Source of the DNA: an uncultured Lachnospiraceae bacterium
GTDB taxonomy: Bacteria > Bacillota > Clostridia > Lachnospirales > Lachnospiraceae
Assembly: GCA_947631625.1 (NCBI GenBank)
Contig: CANRMA010000017.1
Coordinates: 1 to 64,000 of the forward strand
Length of the DNA: 64,000 nucleotides
Reading direction: 5' to 3'
Shown here: one piece after another, positions 52,335 to 60,617 of the stretch
Numbering within the stretch: the first letter of the stretch is position 1
How the letters are laid out: each line of letters opens with the position of its first letter
Translations under genes and position numbers: made by a program
The notes under the pieces: model-generated
Databases searched by the model: none
What the model was told of the DNA's origin: nothing
Seen by the model: the letters and a program-made list of their open reading frames with translations, nothing else

Positions 52335-53873
52335 CTAAAATCTCTTTATTTTCTTTGTAGTATTCTTTTCAAACTCGGCGTCGCGTATCTTTAACTTAAA
52401 TATCCGTTTATAAAGCGGCGCAGTTTTATTATACTCATCGATCACTTCCTGAAGGCTTGCCTTGACGTCCTTTATCTTTTTCTTTTTTACATACTCAAGA
52501 TCCGGGAAAATCTCGGCTTCTATTATTCCTTCGCTGTCGCGCACGATGATCTCCTGTATCAAACGCTCTTCGCCAAGTTTATTCTCGATCTCCTCAGGAG
52601 ATACGTTCTCGCCGTTTGGCGTGATGATCAAATTCTTCTTGCGTCCGGTCAGGAAAAGGAAGCCTTCCTTATCTATATAACCCAGATCCCCGGTCTTTAA
52701 CCAACCGTCCTCAAGAGTCTGAGCGGTTTCTTCAGGCATCTTGTAATAACCCTGCATAACGCTGCTGCCTTTTACCCACAATTCTTCATCAACTATCTTT
52801 ACCTCGCAGTTAGGCATACACTTTCCTATTGAACCCGCCTTAAAGTCAGAGTTGGTGTTTGTGCTGATAACGGGCGCGCTCTCCGTCATACCGTAACCCT
52901 GTAATATTGTAATACCGTATTTTTTAAACAAATCTATATAAGCGGGATTTAAGTAAGCGCCGCCGCTGCATATCGTATGGAACTGCCTGCCGAAAACTTT
53001 GGCCTTAACTATGGGCGCAGGAATAAGCGACGCCTCCTCGAGTTTCTTGGCCAACGTCTCAACCATAAGCGGCACCATAAGTATCATATTCGGCTCATAA
53101 AGTTTGATATTCTTGGCAACGCGAAGAAGAGAATCATTTATACAGATAACCGCTCCTATCGAAGTTCCTTTCAGAATATCCATACTAAGGCAGTAAGCAT
53201 GATGTATGGGCAACACGCTCATTAAGACCGTTCCGGATTCATATCCCATATCCAAAGCCGTCGCATTCTCAGCAAGATTTCTATGCGTCAGCATTACTCC
53301 TTTACTCTTTCCGGTAGTACCCGAAGTAAACATGATAGTAGCCAGATCCTCCGGTTTCGGCTCGTACCCCGCCGTCGGCTGCGCCTCGTCTATCAGCTTC
53401 CACATATATTTTGCATCCGGAACTTTACTCCCGCTGTCCATAGCGATAATATTCTTAAGTTTTGCACATTTTTCCACAGCCATGACCGCCACATCCGCCT
53501 TCGCTTCATCGAAAACCAGTGTGGTAACATCGGCTCTGTCAATAAGTTCGCATAAATCCCCGGCGGGAAGATTTGCGTCAAGCGGCACGGCGACGCTTCC
53601 TCCGTTTACGACGCCGTAATAAGCGACTATCCACGAATAAGACGTCGCGCCTATTATAGCAATGTGCTTTCCCTGCTCTCCAAGCTTCTCAATCGCCGCC
53701 TTGAATCTGTCGCTGTCATTTTTAAGCTGAGCATAGGTTTTGGACTCTATAACAGTCTCTTTTTTACCGTCTTCACCGGCGCTTTTGACTTTATATCTTA
53801 TAGCGTCCTGACTGCCATAAGCGGCCGCCGACTTTGTCAAAAGCTCATTTATTGTACTTCGTAATTCAACCAT
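52335..53873 (-). CDS. AMP-forming acyl/aryl-CoA-type ligase
   Basis: AMP-binding enzymes activate a carboxylic acid as acyl-adenylate and load it on CoA or a carrier protein. The 512-residue product has the A3 motif FTSGTTGKSKGVMLTHRN, LQGYGMTESAPVIS (A5), GDLGYIDKEGFLFLTGRKKN (A7-A8) and the C-terminal lysine region (ending NTTKKIKRF). Its position beside a free-standing carrier protein and a condensation-like protein suggests it loads that carrier. The acid is not known. Start 53873 has a GGGGG run upstream. A terminator follows directly, making this the last gene of the cluster. Confidence 0.88.
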   Translation of the reverse strand: MVELRSTINELLTKSAAAYGSQDAIRYKVKSAGEDGKKETVIESKTYAQLKNDSDRFKAAIEKLGEQGKHIAIIGATSYSWIVAYYGVVNGGSVAVPLDANLPAGDLCELIDRADVTTLVFDEAKADVAVMAVEKCAKLKNIIAMDSGSKVPDAKYMWKLIDEAQPTAGYEPKPEDLATIMFTSGTTGKSKGVMLTHRNLAENATALDMGYESGTVLMSVLPIHHAYCLSMDILKGTSIGAVICINDSLLRVAKNIKLYEPNMILMVPLMVETLAKKLEEASLIPAPIVKAKVFGRQFHTICSGGAYLNPAYIDLFKKYGITILQGYGMTESAPVISTNTNSDFKAGSIGKCMPNCEVKIVDEELWVKGSSVMQGYYKMPEETAQTLEDGWLKTGDLGYIDKEGFLFLTGRKKNLIITPNGENVSPEEIENKLGEERLIQEIIVRDSEGIIEAEIFPDLEYVKKKKIKDVKASLQEVIDEYNKTAPLYKRIFKLKIRDAEFEKNTTKKIKRF

Positions 53874-53925
53874 TACTACCCCCATCCAAGCGCTCTAATA
53901 CGCTCAACAAAACGATCTCCGTCAA

Positions 53926-54150
53926 TCACATCAACTCTTCCAGATAATCCGCCGCCTCCTGCACTGTTCGGATATCAGCGGCCTTCTCCTGATCTATCTC
54001 CACATCCAGTTCATCTTCGATCTCCCCCAACATACTCATAAAATCAAATGAGGTGAAGCCAAGATCCTCCATAAAACGTGATTCCGGTTTAATGTCTTCC
54101 TTTTTAACTTCTACGTAATTACATATAATATCTACCAGTTTTTCGTACAT
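53926..54150 (-). CDS. Acyl/peptidyl carrier protein
   Basis: The 74-residue acidic helical protein carries the 4'-phosphopantetheine attachment serine in LGFTSFDFMSMLGEIEDELD (the Ser of the TSFDF version of the DSL motif). It lies between the ligase and condensation-like genes, with short gaps, and is probably the carrier on which the two act. It is not the fatty-acid-synthase ACP judging from its context. Confidence 0.9.
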   Translation of the reverse strand: MYEKLVDIICNYVEVKKEDIKPESRFMEDLGFTSFDFMSMLGEIEDELDVEIDQEKAADIRTVQEAADYLEELM

Positions 54151-54184
54151 ATTTTATACCCCTTTTCATATATTTTGACCCGTT

Positions 54185-55588
54185 TTACACAAGCTTAATG
54201 ATCTCCCCTATGGTAAGATCGGGATTTTCAATACCTTTGAACATAATCTTACAGATATAATAATAAAAATATTCAAGCTCCTGCTTACTGTATGCCTTTA
54301 TCTGATGCTCAAAGCTGAAATCCAGACCATTGTCTTCAGGTCTGTGCATAACCGTAAGATACATACCGTCGGAATAATAGCCGTTGCAGTATCTCTTGGT
54401 CTTATATTTGATATCGCCCAGATTTGTCAGGCCTTTTTCCTTAAGCGTAGCGGGCTGATAAGTTAAAGATACGGCCTCATAGCTCATGCCGGCAGGCGTT
54501 TTATAATACTGCCCTCTGTATCCAAGATACTCTACCGGATTGAAATTTACATAACGGAACGTTTCATTCTGCTTATCCCTTATCTCAAATATACCCTCCA
54601 GAAAAGTCCTGTTCTCCGGAATAATGGTCCTAAACGGCATACTGTGGATACGCGTTCCGCCGGATTTTTTCTCAAGCAGCGTAGCCCTTCTGGCATAAGC
54701 CACCATAACCGATACATCGTCACAGTTATTGACCTTCTGCAGATAAGTACGTATACCCATTATAAGAAGGCACTGCAGCGAAACATGATGCGCCTCGCAA
54801 AATGACATAAGCCTCATGGTAGGTTCTTCTTCCAGATGGAAAATATCTATCGCAGACTCAAAACTGTCCGATCCCGTAGGCGCCGCCCTAAGATTGGGAT
54901 TGCCTGTGGCCGCCCTTGCCTCCTCCAACTTTCCGGGACCCGATACGCCGTTATAGATCGGCTCCGATTCTTCTATCTGTTTATAAAAATACTCCCTGTC
55001 CCTTGCCTGAGCCTTGCTTCCGGCTTCATACGCCAGATCCTTCTCAAGCTGTTCAATATATGAACGCATATCCGCAGGATAAGGCACTCCTTCAAACTGG
55101 TCATTACAATAAAGCTCTATTACGTCTTTCATAAAACCGATCAGAGACTGCGCATCCAGAAATCTGTGGTCGCCGACTATGAACATTCCTTCATAACCGT
55201 CGGGAAGCTTTATTATCGTTATCTTATTCATAGGCTCGTCTTCTTTGTCAAAAGGGATCCTCGTCCACGCGGTCATCTGCGCATCCGCTTCCTCCATAGA
55301 CTTCCCGCTGAAATCCACAAAGTCTATCTCTCGTTCCTCTTTTTCAACAATATACTGATACCATTTTTCTTCCTTACTGTCATAAACAAGTCTCGCCCTC
55401 ATCGATTCGCAGCGTTCATACGCCTTATATATGGCTGCGCGCAGCGCGTCAATATTAAGTTCAAACTCAATGGTCAGACTGGTTCCTACATTAAGTATCT
55501 CCTTGCCTGGAGAAAACTCCAGGTAGTAATTATGAAAACTCTGCGCCACTGTCAACGGATACACTTTGTAACCTTTCCTGGTCTTCAT
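54185..55588 (-). CDS. Condensation-domain-like acyltransferase
   Basis: The 467-residue product has the layout of a stand-alone NRPS condensation domain: VYPLTVAQSFHNYYLEFSPG, VYDSKEEKWYQYIVEKEERE, and the HHxxxDG position at GDHRFLDAQSL, and a C-terminal half with SLQCLLIMGIRTYLQKVN, SMPFRTIIPENRTFLEG and FSFEHQIKAYSKQELEYFYY. The catalytic HHxxxDG reads D-H-R-F-L-D-A: the second histidine position is kept as H, with D kept and G replaced by A. It should join an acyl or peptidyl unit from the carrier to an acceptor, but whether it is catalytic is uncertain. Confidence 0.8.
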   Translation of the reverse strand: MKTRKGYKVYPLTVAQSFHNYYLEFSPGKEILNVGTSLTIEFELNIDALRAAIYKAYERCESMRARLVYDSKEEKWYQYIVEKEEREIDFVDFSGKSMEEADAQMTAWTRIPFDKEDEPMNKITIIKLPDGYEGMFIVGDHRFLDAQSLIGFMKDVIELYCNDQFEGVPYPADMRSYIEQLEKDLAYEAGSKAQARDREYFYKQIEESEPIYNGVSGPGKLEEARAATGNPNLRAAPTGSDSFESAIDIFHLEEEPTMRLMSFCEAHHVSLQCLLIMGIRTYLQKVNNCDDVSVMVAYARRATLLEKKSGGTRIHSMPFRTIIPENRTFLEGIFEIRDKQNETFRYVNFNPVEYLGYRGQYYKTPAGMSYEAVSLTYQPATLKEKGLTNLGDIKYKTKRYCNGYYSDGMYLTVMHRPEDNGLDFSFEHQIKAYSKQELEYFYYYICKIMFKGIENPDLTIGEIIKLV

Positions 55589-55604
55589 ATTCTCTAATTT
55601 CCCT

Positions 55605-56558
55605 TCACATTATTTCATTGGCAAACTCAGTCAACGCCTTCTCATATGCCGCCATATCCTTATAGTAACTCTCCGCATGCGCGGCGCCTTCCACTATCAG
55701 GATCTTCTTAGGCGAACCGCAGTTATCATACAATTCCTGACACATGCTGCAGGGAACAAAATTATCCGCCGAGCCATGTATGAAAAGGATAGGCACCTTC
55801 GCCTTCTGTACCTCGATCTTAGCATTACATTCGTCCATTCCGTATCCGGCAAGCTTCTTATTGATCAGATCCGCGCCCTGTATAGCCGGAAAAGACGGAA
55901 GGTGATACATATCGTTAAGCACATGTGTAAATACCTCTTTAGGAGAAGTAAAACCACAGTCAGACACTATGCCTTTAACATTTTCAGGCAGCTCCAAGCC
56001 GCTTGCCATAAGCACCGTCGCGCCGCCCATCGAAGTTCCGTGCAGCATTATCTTAACGTCTTCTCCGCACTCCTCTATCGCCCAGTTGATCCAACTTATC
56101 GCATCCTTCCTGTCCAAACAGCCGAAACCTATGTATTCGCCTTCGCTCTCCCCATGCGCTCTTGCATCGGGAAGCAGCATGGCATAACCGCGTTTAAGAA
56201 AATAGTCTGCTATGGCAATATGGTTGCTCAGCCCTTCTCCCGTATATCCGTGAAAACAGATGACCAGTTTTTTATCGTCAGTGTCAAATGCCGGAAAATA
56301 TGTCGCATGAAGCTTTAACCCGTCGTAAGATGTAATGTATACATCCCTGTGAGCCTGCGCCATCATATACTCCTTGCGCTCTTCCATTAACGGATAATAC
56401 TGCGTCCAGTCGGTACCCGACATTTTAGTCGTGTGATCCGTACTGGTATGTCCGCGCTTCATTGTACGGTTGTAAAAATACACCGTCTCGCCGATTCCGG
56501 CCGCGGTAACGATCCCTGCTGCAGCCGCAAGCCTTTTAAAAAACTTTTTTGCTTTCAT
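55605..56558 (-). CDS. Alpha/beta hydrolase with an N-terminal membrane segment
   Basis: The 317-residue product starts with an uncleaved hydrophobic segment (LAAAAGIVTAAGIGETVYFY) and an alpha/beta hydrolase domain: oxyanion region LVICFHGYTGEGLSNH, nucleophile elbow MLHGTSMGGATVLMASG (Ser), then an acidic residue in FIHGSADNFVPCSM and the histidine in VEGAAHAESYYKDM. It is likely anchored and faces outside or the membrane. In the cluster it could release or modify the product. Confidence 0.85.
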   Translation of the reverse strand: MKAKKFFKRLAAAAGIVTAAGIGETVYFYNRTMKRGHTSTDHTTKMSGTDWTQYYPLMEERKEYMMAQAHRDVYITSYDGLKLHATYFPAFDTDDKKLVICFHGYTGEGLSNHIAIADYFLKRGYAMLLPDARAHGESEGEYIGFGCLDRKDAISWINWAIEECGEDVKIMLHGTSMGGATVLMASGLELPENVKGIVSDCGFTSPKEVFTHVLNDMYHLPSFPAIQGADLINKKLAGYGMDECNAKIEVQKAKVPILFIHGSADNFVPCSMCQELYDNCGSPKKILIVEGAAHAESYYKDMAAYEKALTEFANEIM

Positions 56559-56599
56559 CGGTCTTTACCTCATTTCTAATTTCTAATGTCATTTACTTG

Positions 56600-57037
56600 T
56601 CATTTACTCTTTTTACCGTCTTTTGCAGCTTTCTTTGCAACGGTCTTTGCAACCGTCTTCACTACCTTGTCCGCCGCTTTTTTTGCGACGCTTTTCTCCG
56701 CCGCGCCTCTTTTTAACTCTATTATCTCTTTTAATCTCAGAGCTTTATCAATATTGCCTTCCACGCGCAGTTTCTGCTCCGTAAATGCTGCGACGGGATC
56801 GGTTTTGCCGTCGGCAATGCTCAAAAGCACATCCGGCGCGCAGATAAACATAGCGTCTCTGTCATAATATTCGTAAGGCTCCACATAAAGCTCGCCGTCT
56901 TTTACTTCTACATAAAAAATACCGCCGGCCTCTTCGTCCTCGATATTAAACTGGAAAGCCAGATGCTCATGGATATCGCTTACATCCGCTCCCATAAATT
57001 TACCTTTGATCTCATAAAACAATTCTGCGTAAGTCAT
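56600..57037 (-). CDS. SCP2 sterol-carrier-like protein with a lysine-rich tail
   Basis: The 145-residue product is an SCP2-fold domain (residues about 5-105: LAFQFNIEDEEAGGIFYVEV, KDGELYVEPYEYYDRDAMFI, LSIADGKTDPVAAFTEQKLR and GNIDKALRLKEII), which binds hydrophobic ligands. The last 35 residues are an alanine/lysine repeat (AKKAADKVVKTVAKTVAKKA) similar to nucleoid-protein or membrane-binding tails. It is the first gene of the cluster, preceded by a promoter with an inverted-repeat operator. It probably carries the lipid substrate or product. Confidence 0.82.
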   Translation of the reverse strand: MTYAELFYEIKGKFMGADVSDIHEHLAFQFNIEDEEAGGIFYVEVKDGELYVEPYEYYDRDAMFICAPDVLLSIADGKTDPVAAFTEQKLRVEGNIDKALRLKEIIELKRGAAEKSVAKKAADKVVKTVAKTVAKKAAKDGKKSK

Positions 57038-57076
57038 TATTGTCCTCCCTCACTATTTCACACAGTTTCCATTCTC

Positions 57077-57114
57077 TCAAATATTACAATAACACAAATA
57101 TTTGAAAGAAACAA
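57077..57114 (-). promoter_or_regulatory. Promoter with overlapping inverted-repeat operator for the SCP2 cluster
   Basis: Minus-strand TTGTTT (57109-57114) and TATTGT (57086-57091) have a 17-bp spacer. The perfect 9-bp inverted repeat TCAAATATT / AATATTTGA (57077-57085 and 57097-57105, spacer 11) overlaps the -10 region, an arrangement expected for a repressor. The 470-bp gap 57038-57506 holds this, T-rich DNA and the remnant below. Confidence 0.6.
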
Positions 57115-57319
57115 TAAATTTCCGTTTTTTGTTAATTTTTTTATTAAATTTTTTGTTAAATTTTTGTTAATAAGTTTCCTAAAAAATGATAATTTTCGCG
57201 CCTAAATTAATATAGGGTGTCATTAATCATTTTTTATAATCTTAGAAATAAATTTAAAGGTAAATATAAACCGCAGACAAATGGGGCGGTAGGTTCAGAG
57301 GTAACTTCAGATAAAATCC

Positions 57320-57472
57320 ATGTTGTACATGGCTTTTATTGTGTTATTATCTTTAGACGAGCGTTTTACGGCTCTTCCGGCCATTCTGATATACATAATT
57401 GCGCAGCCTGGGGATATAATTAAATGTGTGATAGGGTTTGTGTTGGTTAAGAAGGGGGGGTTGGATACATAA
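57320..57472 (+). pseudogene. C-terminal remnant of a MATE-type transporter
   Basis: From the ATG at 57320, 50 codons give hydrophobic stretches FIVLLSLDERF and LPAILIYIIAQPGDIIKCVI then GFVLVKKGG, which match the last helix and DIIK-GLVKKG ending of MATE efflux proteins. No upstream part is present, and the end reads GGLDT after a seven-G run. It lies in an otherwise gene-free stretch (57038-57506). Probably a leftover fragment; the match is short. Confidence 0.45.
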
Positions 57473-57506
57473 TATCGTGGGTTAGGTTAGACTAACTCCT
57501 GCATTC

Positions 57507-57875
57507 TCATTCAGCCTTCCCCAATATATTCTTAATCGTCTGAATAAGCCTGTCCTGTTCAACGGGCTTCAACAGATAACCTCTCGGGCGAAGCTTAAGC
57601 ACGGCTTCAACATCTTCTTTTTTGTCGAGTCCGGTAAGGAATACAACCGGGATATTCTTCGTCTCTTCCTGTTTCTGAAGTCTGGCAAACGTTTCCTTTC
57701 CGCTCAAAATTGGCATATCATAATCGAGCAGAATTAAATCGGGTTTTTCCTTTTTGGCCAACTTAATGCCCTCAATTCCCGACTCCGACATCAATATATC
57801 AAATCTTCCCTGCAATAACTTTTGCATGATCCGCTGCTGAATCATGCTGTCATCTATTATAAGTATACGCTTCAT
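57507..57875 (-). CDS. Stand-alone CheY-like response regulator
   Basis: The 122-residue product is a receiver domain alone: ILIIDDSMIQQRIMQKLL with the acidic pair, the phospho-acceptor Asp in DLILLDYDMPILSGK, the Thr in VVFLTGLDKKED and the Lys in GYLLKPVEQDRLIQ. There is no output domain, so it may relay phosphate or bind a partner such as a histidine kinase or a motility protein. No kinase is adjacent. Start 57875 has GAGG at 9 nt. Confidence 0.9.
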   Translation of the reverse strand: MKRILIIDDSMIQQRIMQKLLQGRFDILMSESGIEGIKLAKKEKPDLILLDYDMPILSGKETFARLQKQEETKNIPVVFLTGLDKKEDVEAVLKLRPRGYLLKPVEQDRLIQTIKNILGKAE

Positions 57876-58002
57876 AACTATCATCCTCAATGTAATAAGT
57901 TACCGATCACTAAGATAAATATAGCACAAAGCGCACTATATGAAAAGCAATTTATTTCTAATAACATTTTTAACCTATCAGATATATTATAAATAATTAT
58001 CA

Positions 58003-58650
58003 CTATTTCATATACAAGCCTGCAATCTTCATATTCTCGTCAAAAGTTATCGTATAAGTAACTCCTGCATTATCATAGCTTACATTTACCTGACATGTGG
58101 CATAATGAAGATTTTGCTGTATAACTTCACCGGAATATATGTTCCCTACCGAAACCCTGCCGCCAAAATCGTCACAGATATTTGCCTTAGCAGCTTCCAT
58201 GCTCTCCTCATTAAACGCAACAGCCATCTGTTCGGTTGACATTGACTGTAAAGCTTCATAATCGCCGTTATCCAACAGATCAATTACTTCTATTAATGTT
58301 TTTTCCACTTCGCTTTTTGAAAAAAAACGGCTTTCATCCAAGTCGCCAACAGTCGGAATTACCCACTTCAGTCCCACACACGCCATCAGCAAAACTATTA
58401 TGGCACAGGCTGAGATCTTCAGTATCTTTTTCTGTTTATATTTCTTTTTATCGGCGTCGGATATGCTTTCGTTAAAATTATCCGCTATTTCACTGACTTT
58501 GCCCATCGCTTTTATGATATCTTCAATAGATTCCCCGTTTGACATTCTTTCATTTATTTCCGACAAAAGCTGCTTTTTTATATCATTCTTACGACTTTTA
58601 TCACAATGAACTTTTTTCACTATCTGATTTACATATTTCTCAGCCGTCAT
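58003..58650 (-). CDS. Membrane protein with HAAS-like N-terminus and DUF3887-like domain
   Basis: The 215-residue product has a helical N-terminus (EINERMSNGESIEDIIKAMG, KVSEIADNFNESIS) of the HAAS type, one membrane segment (ILKISACAIIVLLMACVGLKW, about residues 80-100) and an external domain resembling DUF3887 (GDYEALQSMSTEQMAVAFNE, VNVSYDNAGVTYTITFDENM). Such proteins are usually controlled by the PadR regulator whose gene overlaps. Start 58650 has GGAGGG upstream. It is part of the PadR operon; function unknown. Confidence 0.75.
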   Translation of the reverse strand: MTAEKYVNQIVKKVHCDKSRKNDIKKQLLSEINERMSNGESIEDIIKAMGKVSEIADNFNESISDADKKKYKQKKILKISACAIIVLLMACVGLKWVIPTVGDLDESRFFSKSEVEKTLIEVIDLLDNGDYEALQSMSTEQMAVAFNEESMEAAKANICDDFGGRVSVGNIYSGEVIQQNLHYATCQVNVSYDNAGVTYTITFDENMKIAGLYMK

Positions 58651-58652
58651 TA

Positions 58653-58988
58653 TCAACCCTCCAATATCTTGTTTACTCCGCCTGATATCCGCTGCCAGAG
58701 CTCCTGAATGTCTTTTAATTCGCTGCGACCTTTTTCTGTGATTTCATAATACTTACGCGCGACCTGCCTGCCTTCCGCCTCACTCCACCTGCCGGCTACA
58801 AGTCCGTCATCTTCCAGTCTGTATAAGATCGGATATAACGTACCGTCTTTTAAAAGGAATATATCATCGCTTTTTTCTTTCATCTCCTGAATTATCTGAT
58901 AACCGTACTTGGGTCTATCACTCAGAAGATCAAGAACCAACATCTCCAATACCCCTTTTTTCATTTGCTTTTCGTACTTGTCATTCAT
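58653..58988 (-). CDS. PadR-family transcriptional regulator
   Basis: The 111-residue product is a PadR winged helix: LEMLVLDLLSDRPKYGYQII, KDGTLYPILYRLEDDGLVAG, RKYYEITEKGRSELKDIQEL. It regulates genes in response to small molecules, commonly as an autorepressor of its own operon with the HAAS-domain gene. The stop overlaps the start of that gene. Start 58988 is supported by AGAGG at 7 nt; a 59012 start is less likely. Confidence 0.9.
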   Translation of the reverse strand: MNDKYEKQMKKGVLEMLVLDLLSDRPKYGYQIIQEMKEKSDDIFLLKDGTLYPILYRLEDDGLVAGRWSEAEGRQVARKYYEITEKGRSELKDIQELWQRISGGVNKILEG

Positions 58989-59108
58989 GCGGATACCTCT
59001 TATACTTTGCAATACTAAGTATATTGTATAATAATGGAATTGTCAAGCATCAAACTTAGATCCGCCTACACAAACTTAAATCCGCCTGCTTTCAAATAAA
59101 TATATTGC

Positions 59109-59586
59109 TCAGATCCGCTTTCTGCCTGTATAACTTTCACCGAACACAGCGCCGCCAATAATCAAAAAGGCTCCTGCGATCTGCAGAGGCGTCATTGTTT
59201 CATGCAGAATCAGTACAGACAACAGCACCGAGAACAACGGCTCCAGATACCCGCATATCGCTACGGACTGCGCAGGGAGATCGCCGATCGCGGAAAAATA
59301 GCAATAGCAGCCAGTCCGCCGCCATAGCAATACCCGAAAGGGCGATAAACATTAGATCCTTTTTATGTCTGAGCGCAGTGAAACGATGCCCCGTAATAAA
59401 GAATAATACAAGTAACAAAGCGATACCCAGAACCGAGCGAAGCAGGACGATCTCATAACCTGAAAGATCAATATAGCTTGCAACTACTCCATTTGAGCCA
59501 AAAAGCAAAAGCCCCGCAAGGTATTTTAAATAAGACTTTTTGGAGCGTATCGTTTCAGTATTTTTTATTTTTCCGAAAGCTGTCAT
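59109..59586 (-). pseudogene. Internally deleted EamA/DMT-family transporter
   Basis: The first frame (59586-59200) codes the start of a ten-helix EamA transporter (KYLAGLLLFGSNGVVASYID, YEIVLLRSVLGIALLLVLFF, IALSGIAMAADWLLLLF). The second frame (59330-59109) codes the last two helices (SAIGDLPAQSVAICGYLEPL, FSVLLSVLILHETMTPLQIA, GAFLIIGGAVFGESYTGR). They overlap out of frame near 59290-59320, so about half of the protein, roughly 150 codons, is missing and the frame is changed. It is divergent from a LysR gene that probably regulated it. Confidence 0.8.
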
Positions 59587-59681
59587 TACAATTACCTCTT
59601 GATTTCACTTTTTATTTATTGTATCATTGTTATGTGAATTTGAAAAACAAATTTATTGAATGATATCTATTTGGAAAGCGA

Positions 59682-60557
59682 ATGAATGATATGGAAATGA
59701 ACATACAAAAATATCTGTCTTTTGTAAAAACGGCAGAGTGCGGAAGTTTTACAAAAGCGGCGGAATTGTTAAACTATTCACAGGCCAGCATCAGCAGAAT
59801 GATAGGGGATCTGGAAAAAGAATGGAAGGTATCGCTTCTTGAACGCAGCGCAGGCGGCGTCAGGCTTACCTCAGACGGGATGAAGCTGCTGCCATATACT
59901 AAAAGTGTCGTTGCAGAGTTTGACAAACTGCAAATGGAAATAGACGATTTAAACGGACTGCAATCCGGACTTATCCGTATTGGCACTTTTTCAAGCGTAG
60001 CAACACACTGGCTGCCAAATATAATTAAAGAATTTCAAAAAGATTACCCGAACATTGATTATGAATTGCTGCTTGGAGACTATACGGAAATCGAGGAATG
60101 GATATTGGAAGGGCGGGTAGACTGCGGCTTTTTGCGCCTGCCTGCACAGTCCGGACTTGAAACGATTTTTTTGGAGCAGGACAAGCTTATGGCAATCATT
60201 CCCAAACATCATGCCCTTGCGGATTGTGAGAAATTTCCTGTCACAGCCCTGTGCAGCGAACCGTTTATGCTTTTGGAAAAGGGGGCAAAAGCAGAGGTAT
60301 CCGAAATATTTGAAAGATACGGTTTGACGCCCAAAATCCATTTTACCACTTGGGACGATTACGCCATTATGTCAATGGTGGAAAACGGACTGGGCATCAG
60401 TATATTGCCGCAGCTTATTTTGAAAAGAGTACCTTATCAGATCATTGCTAAAGAGCTTGATGTTCCGGCATACCGCAATATCGGGCTTGCATTTAAAAGC
60501 AAAAAGACCGTCTCCATTGCGGTGAAAAGATTTATCGACTATCTGCAGTACCGTTAA
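59682..60557 (+). CDS. LysR-family transcriptional regulator
   Basis: The 291-residue product has a LysR HTH (LSFVKTAECGSFTKAAELLN, ISRMIGDLEKEWKVSLLERS) and an effector-binding domain (LIRIGTFSSVATHWLPNIIK, FQKDYPNIDYELLLGDYTEI). It is divergent from the broken EamA transporter, whose expression it probably controlled. The start is ambiguous: ATG at 59682, 59691 or 59697 all have weak ribosome sites. The effector is not known. Confidence 0.9.
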   Translation: MNDMEMNIQKYLSFVKTAECGSFTKAAELLNYSQASISRMIGDLEKEWKVSLLERSAGGVRLTSDGMKLLPYTKSVVAEFDKLQMEIDDLNGLQSGLIRIGTFSSVATHWLPNIIKEFQKDYPNIDYELLLGDYTEIEEWILEGRVDCGFLRLPAQSGLETIFLEQDKLMAIIPKHHALADCEKFPVTALCSEPFMLLEKGAKAEVSEIFERYGLTPKIHFTTWDDYAIMSMVENGLGISILPQLILKRVPYQIIAKELDVPAYRNIGLAFKSKKTVSIAVKRFIDYLQYR

Positions 60558-60617
60558 AAACAATGTATACAGACCAACGATACCAAGCATAATTACGCTG
60601 TAAACAAGCCGCTTTTT

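Noticed and set aside
57217-57423. A 68-codon plus-strand frame upstream of the MATE remnant
   Set aside because: It has no good start site and no recognisable sequence; the MATE-like reading lies in another frame.
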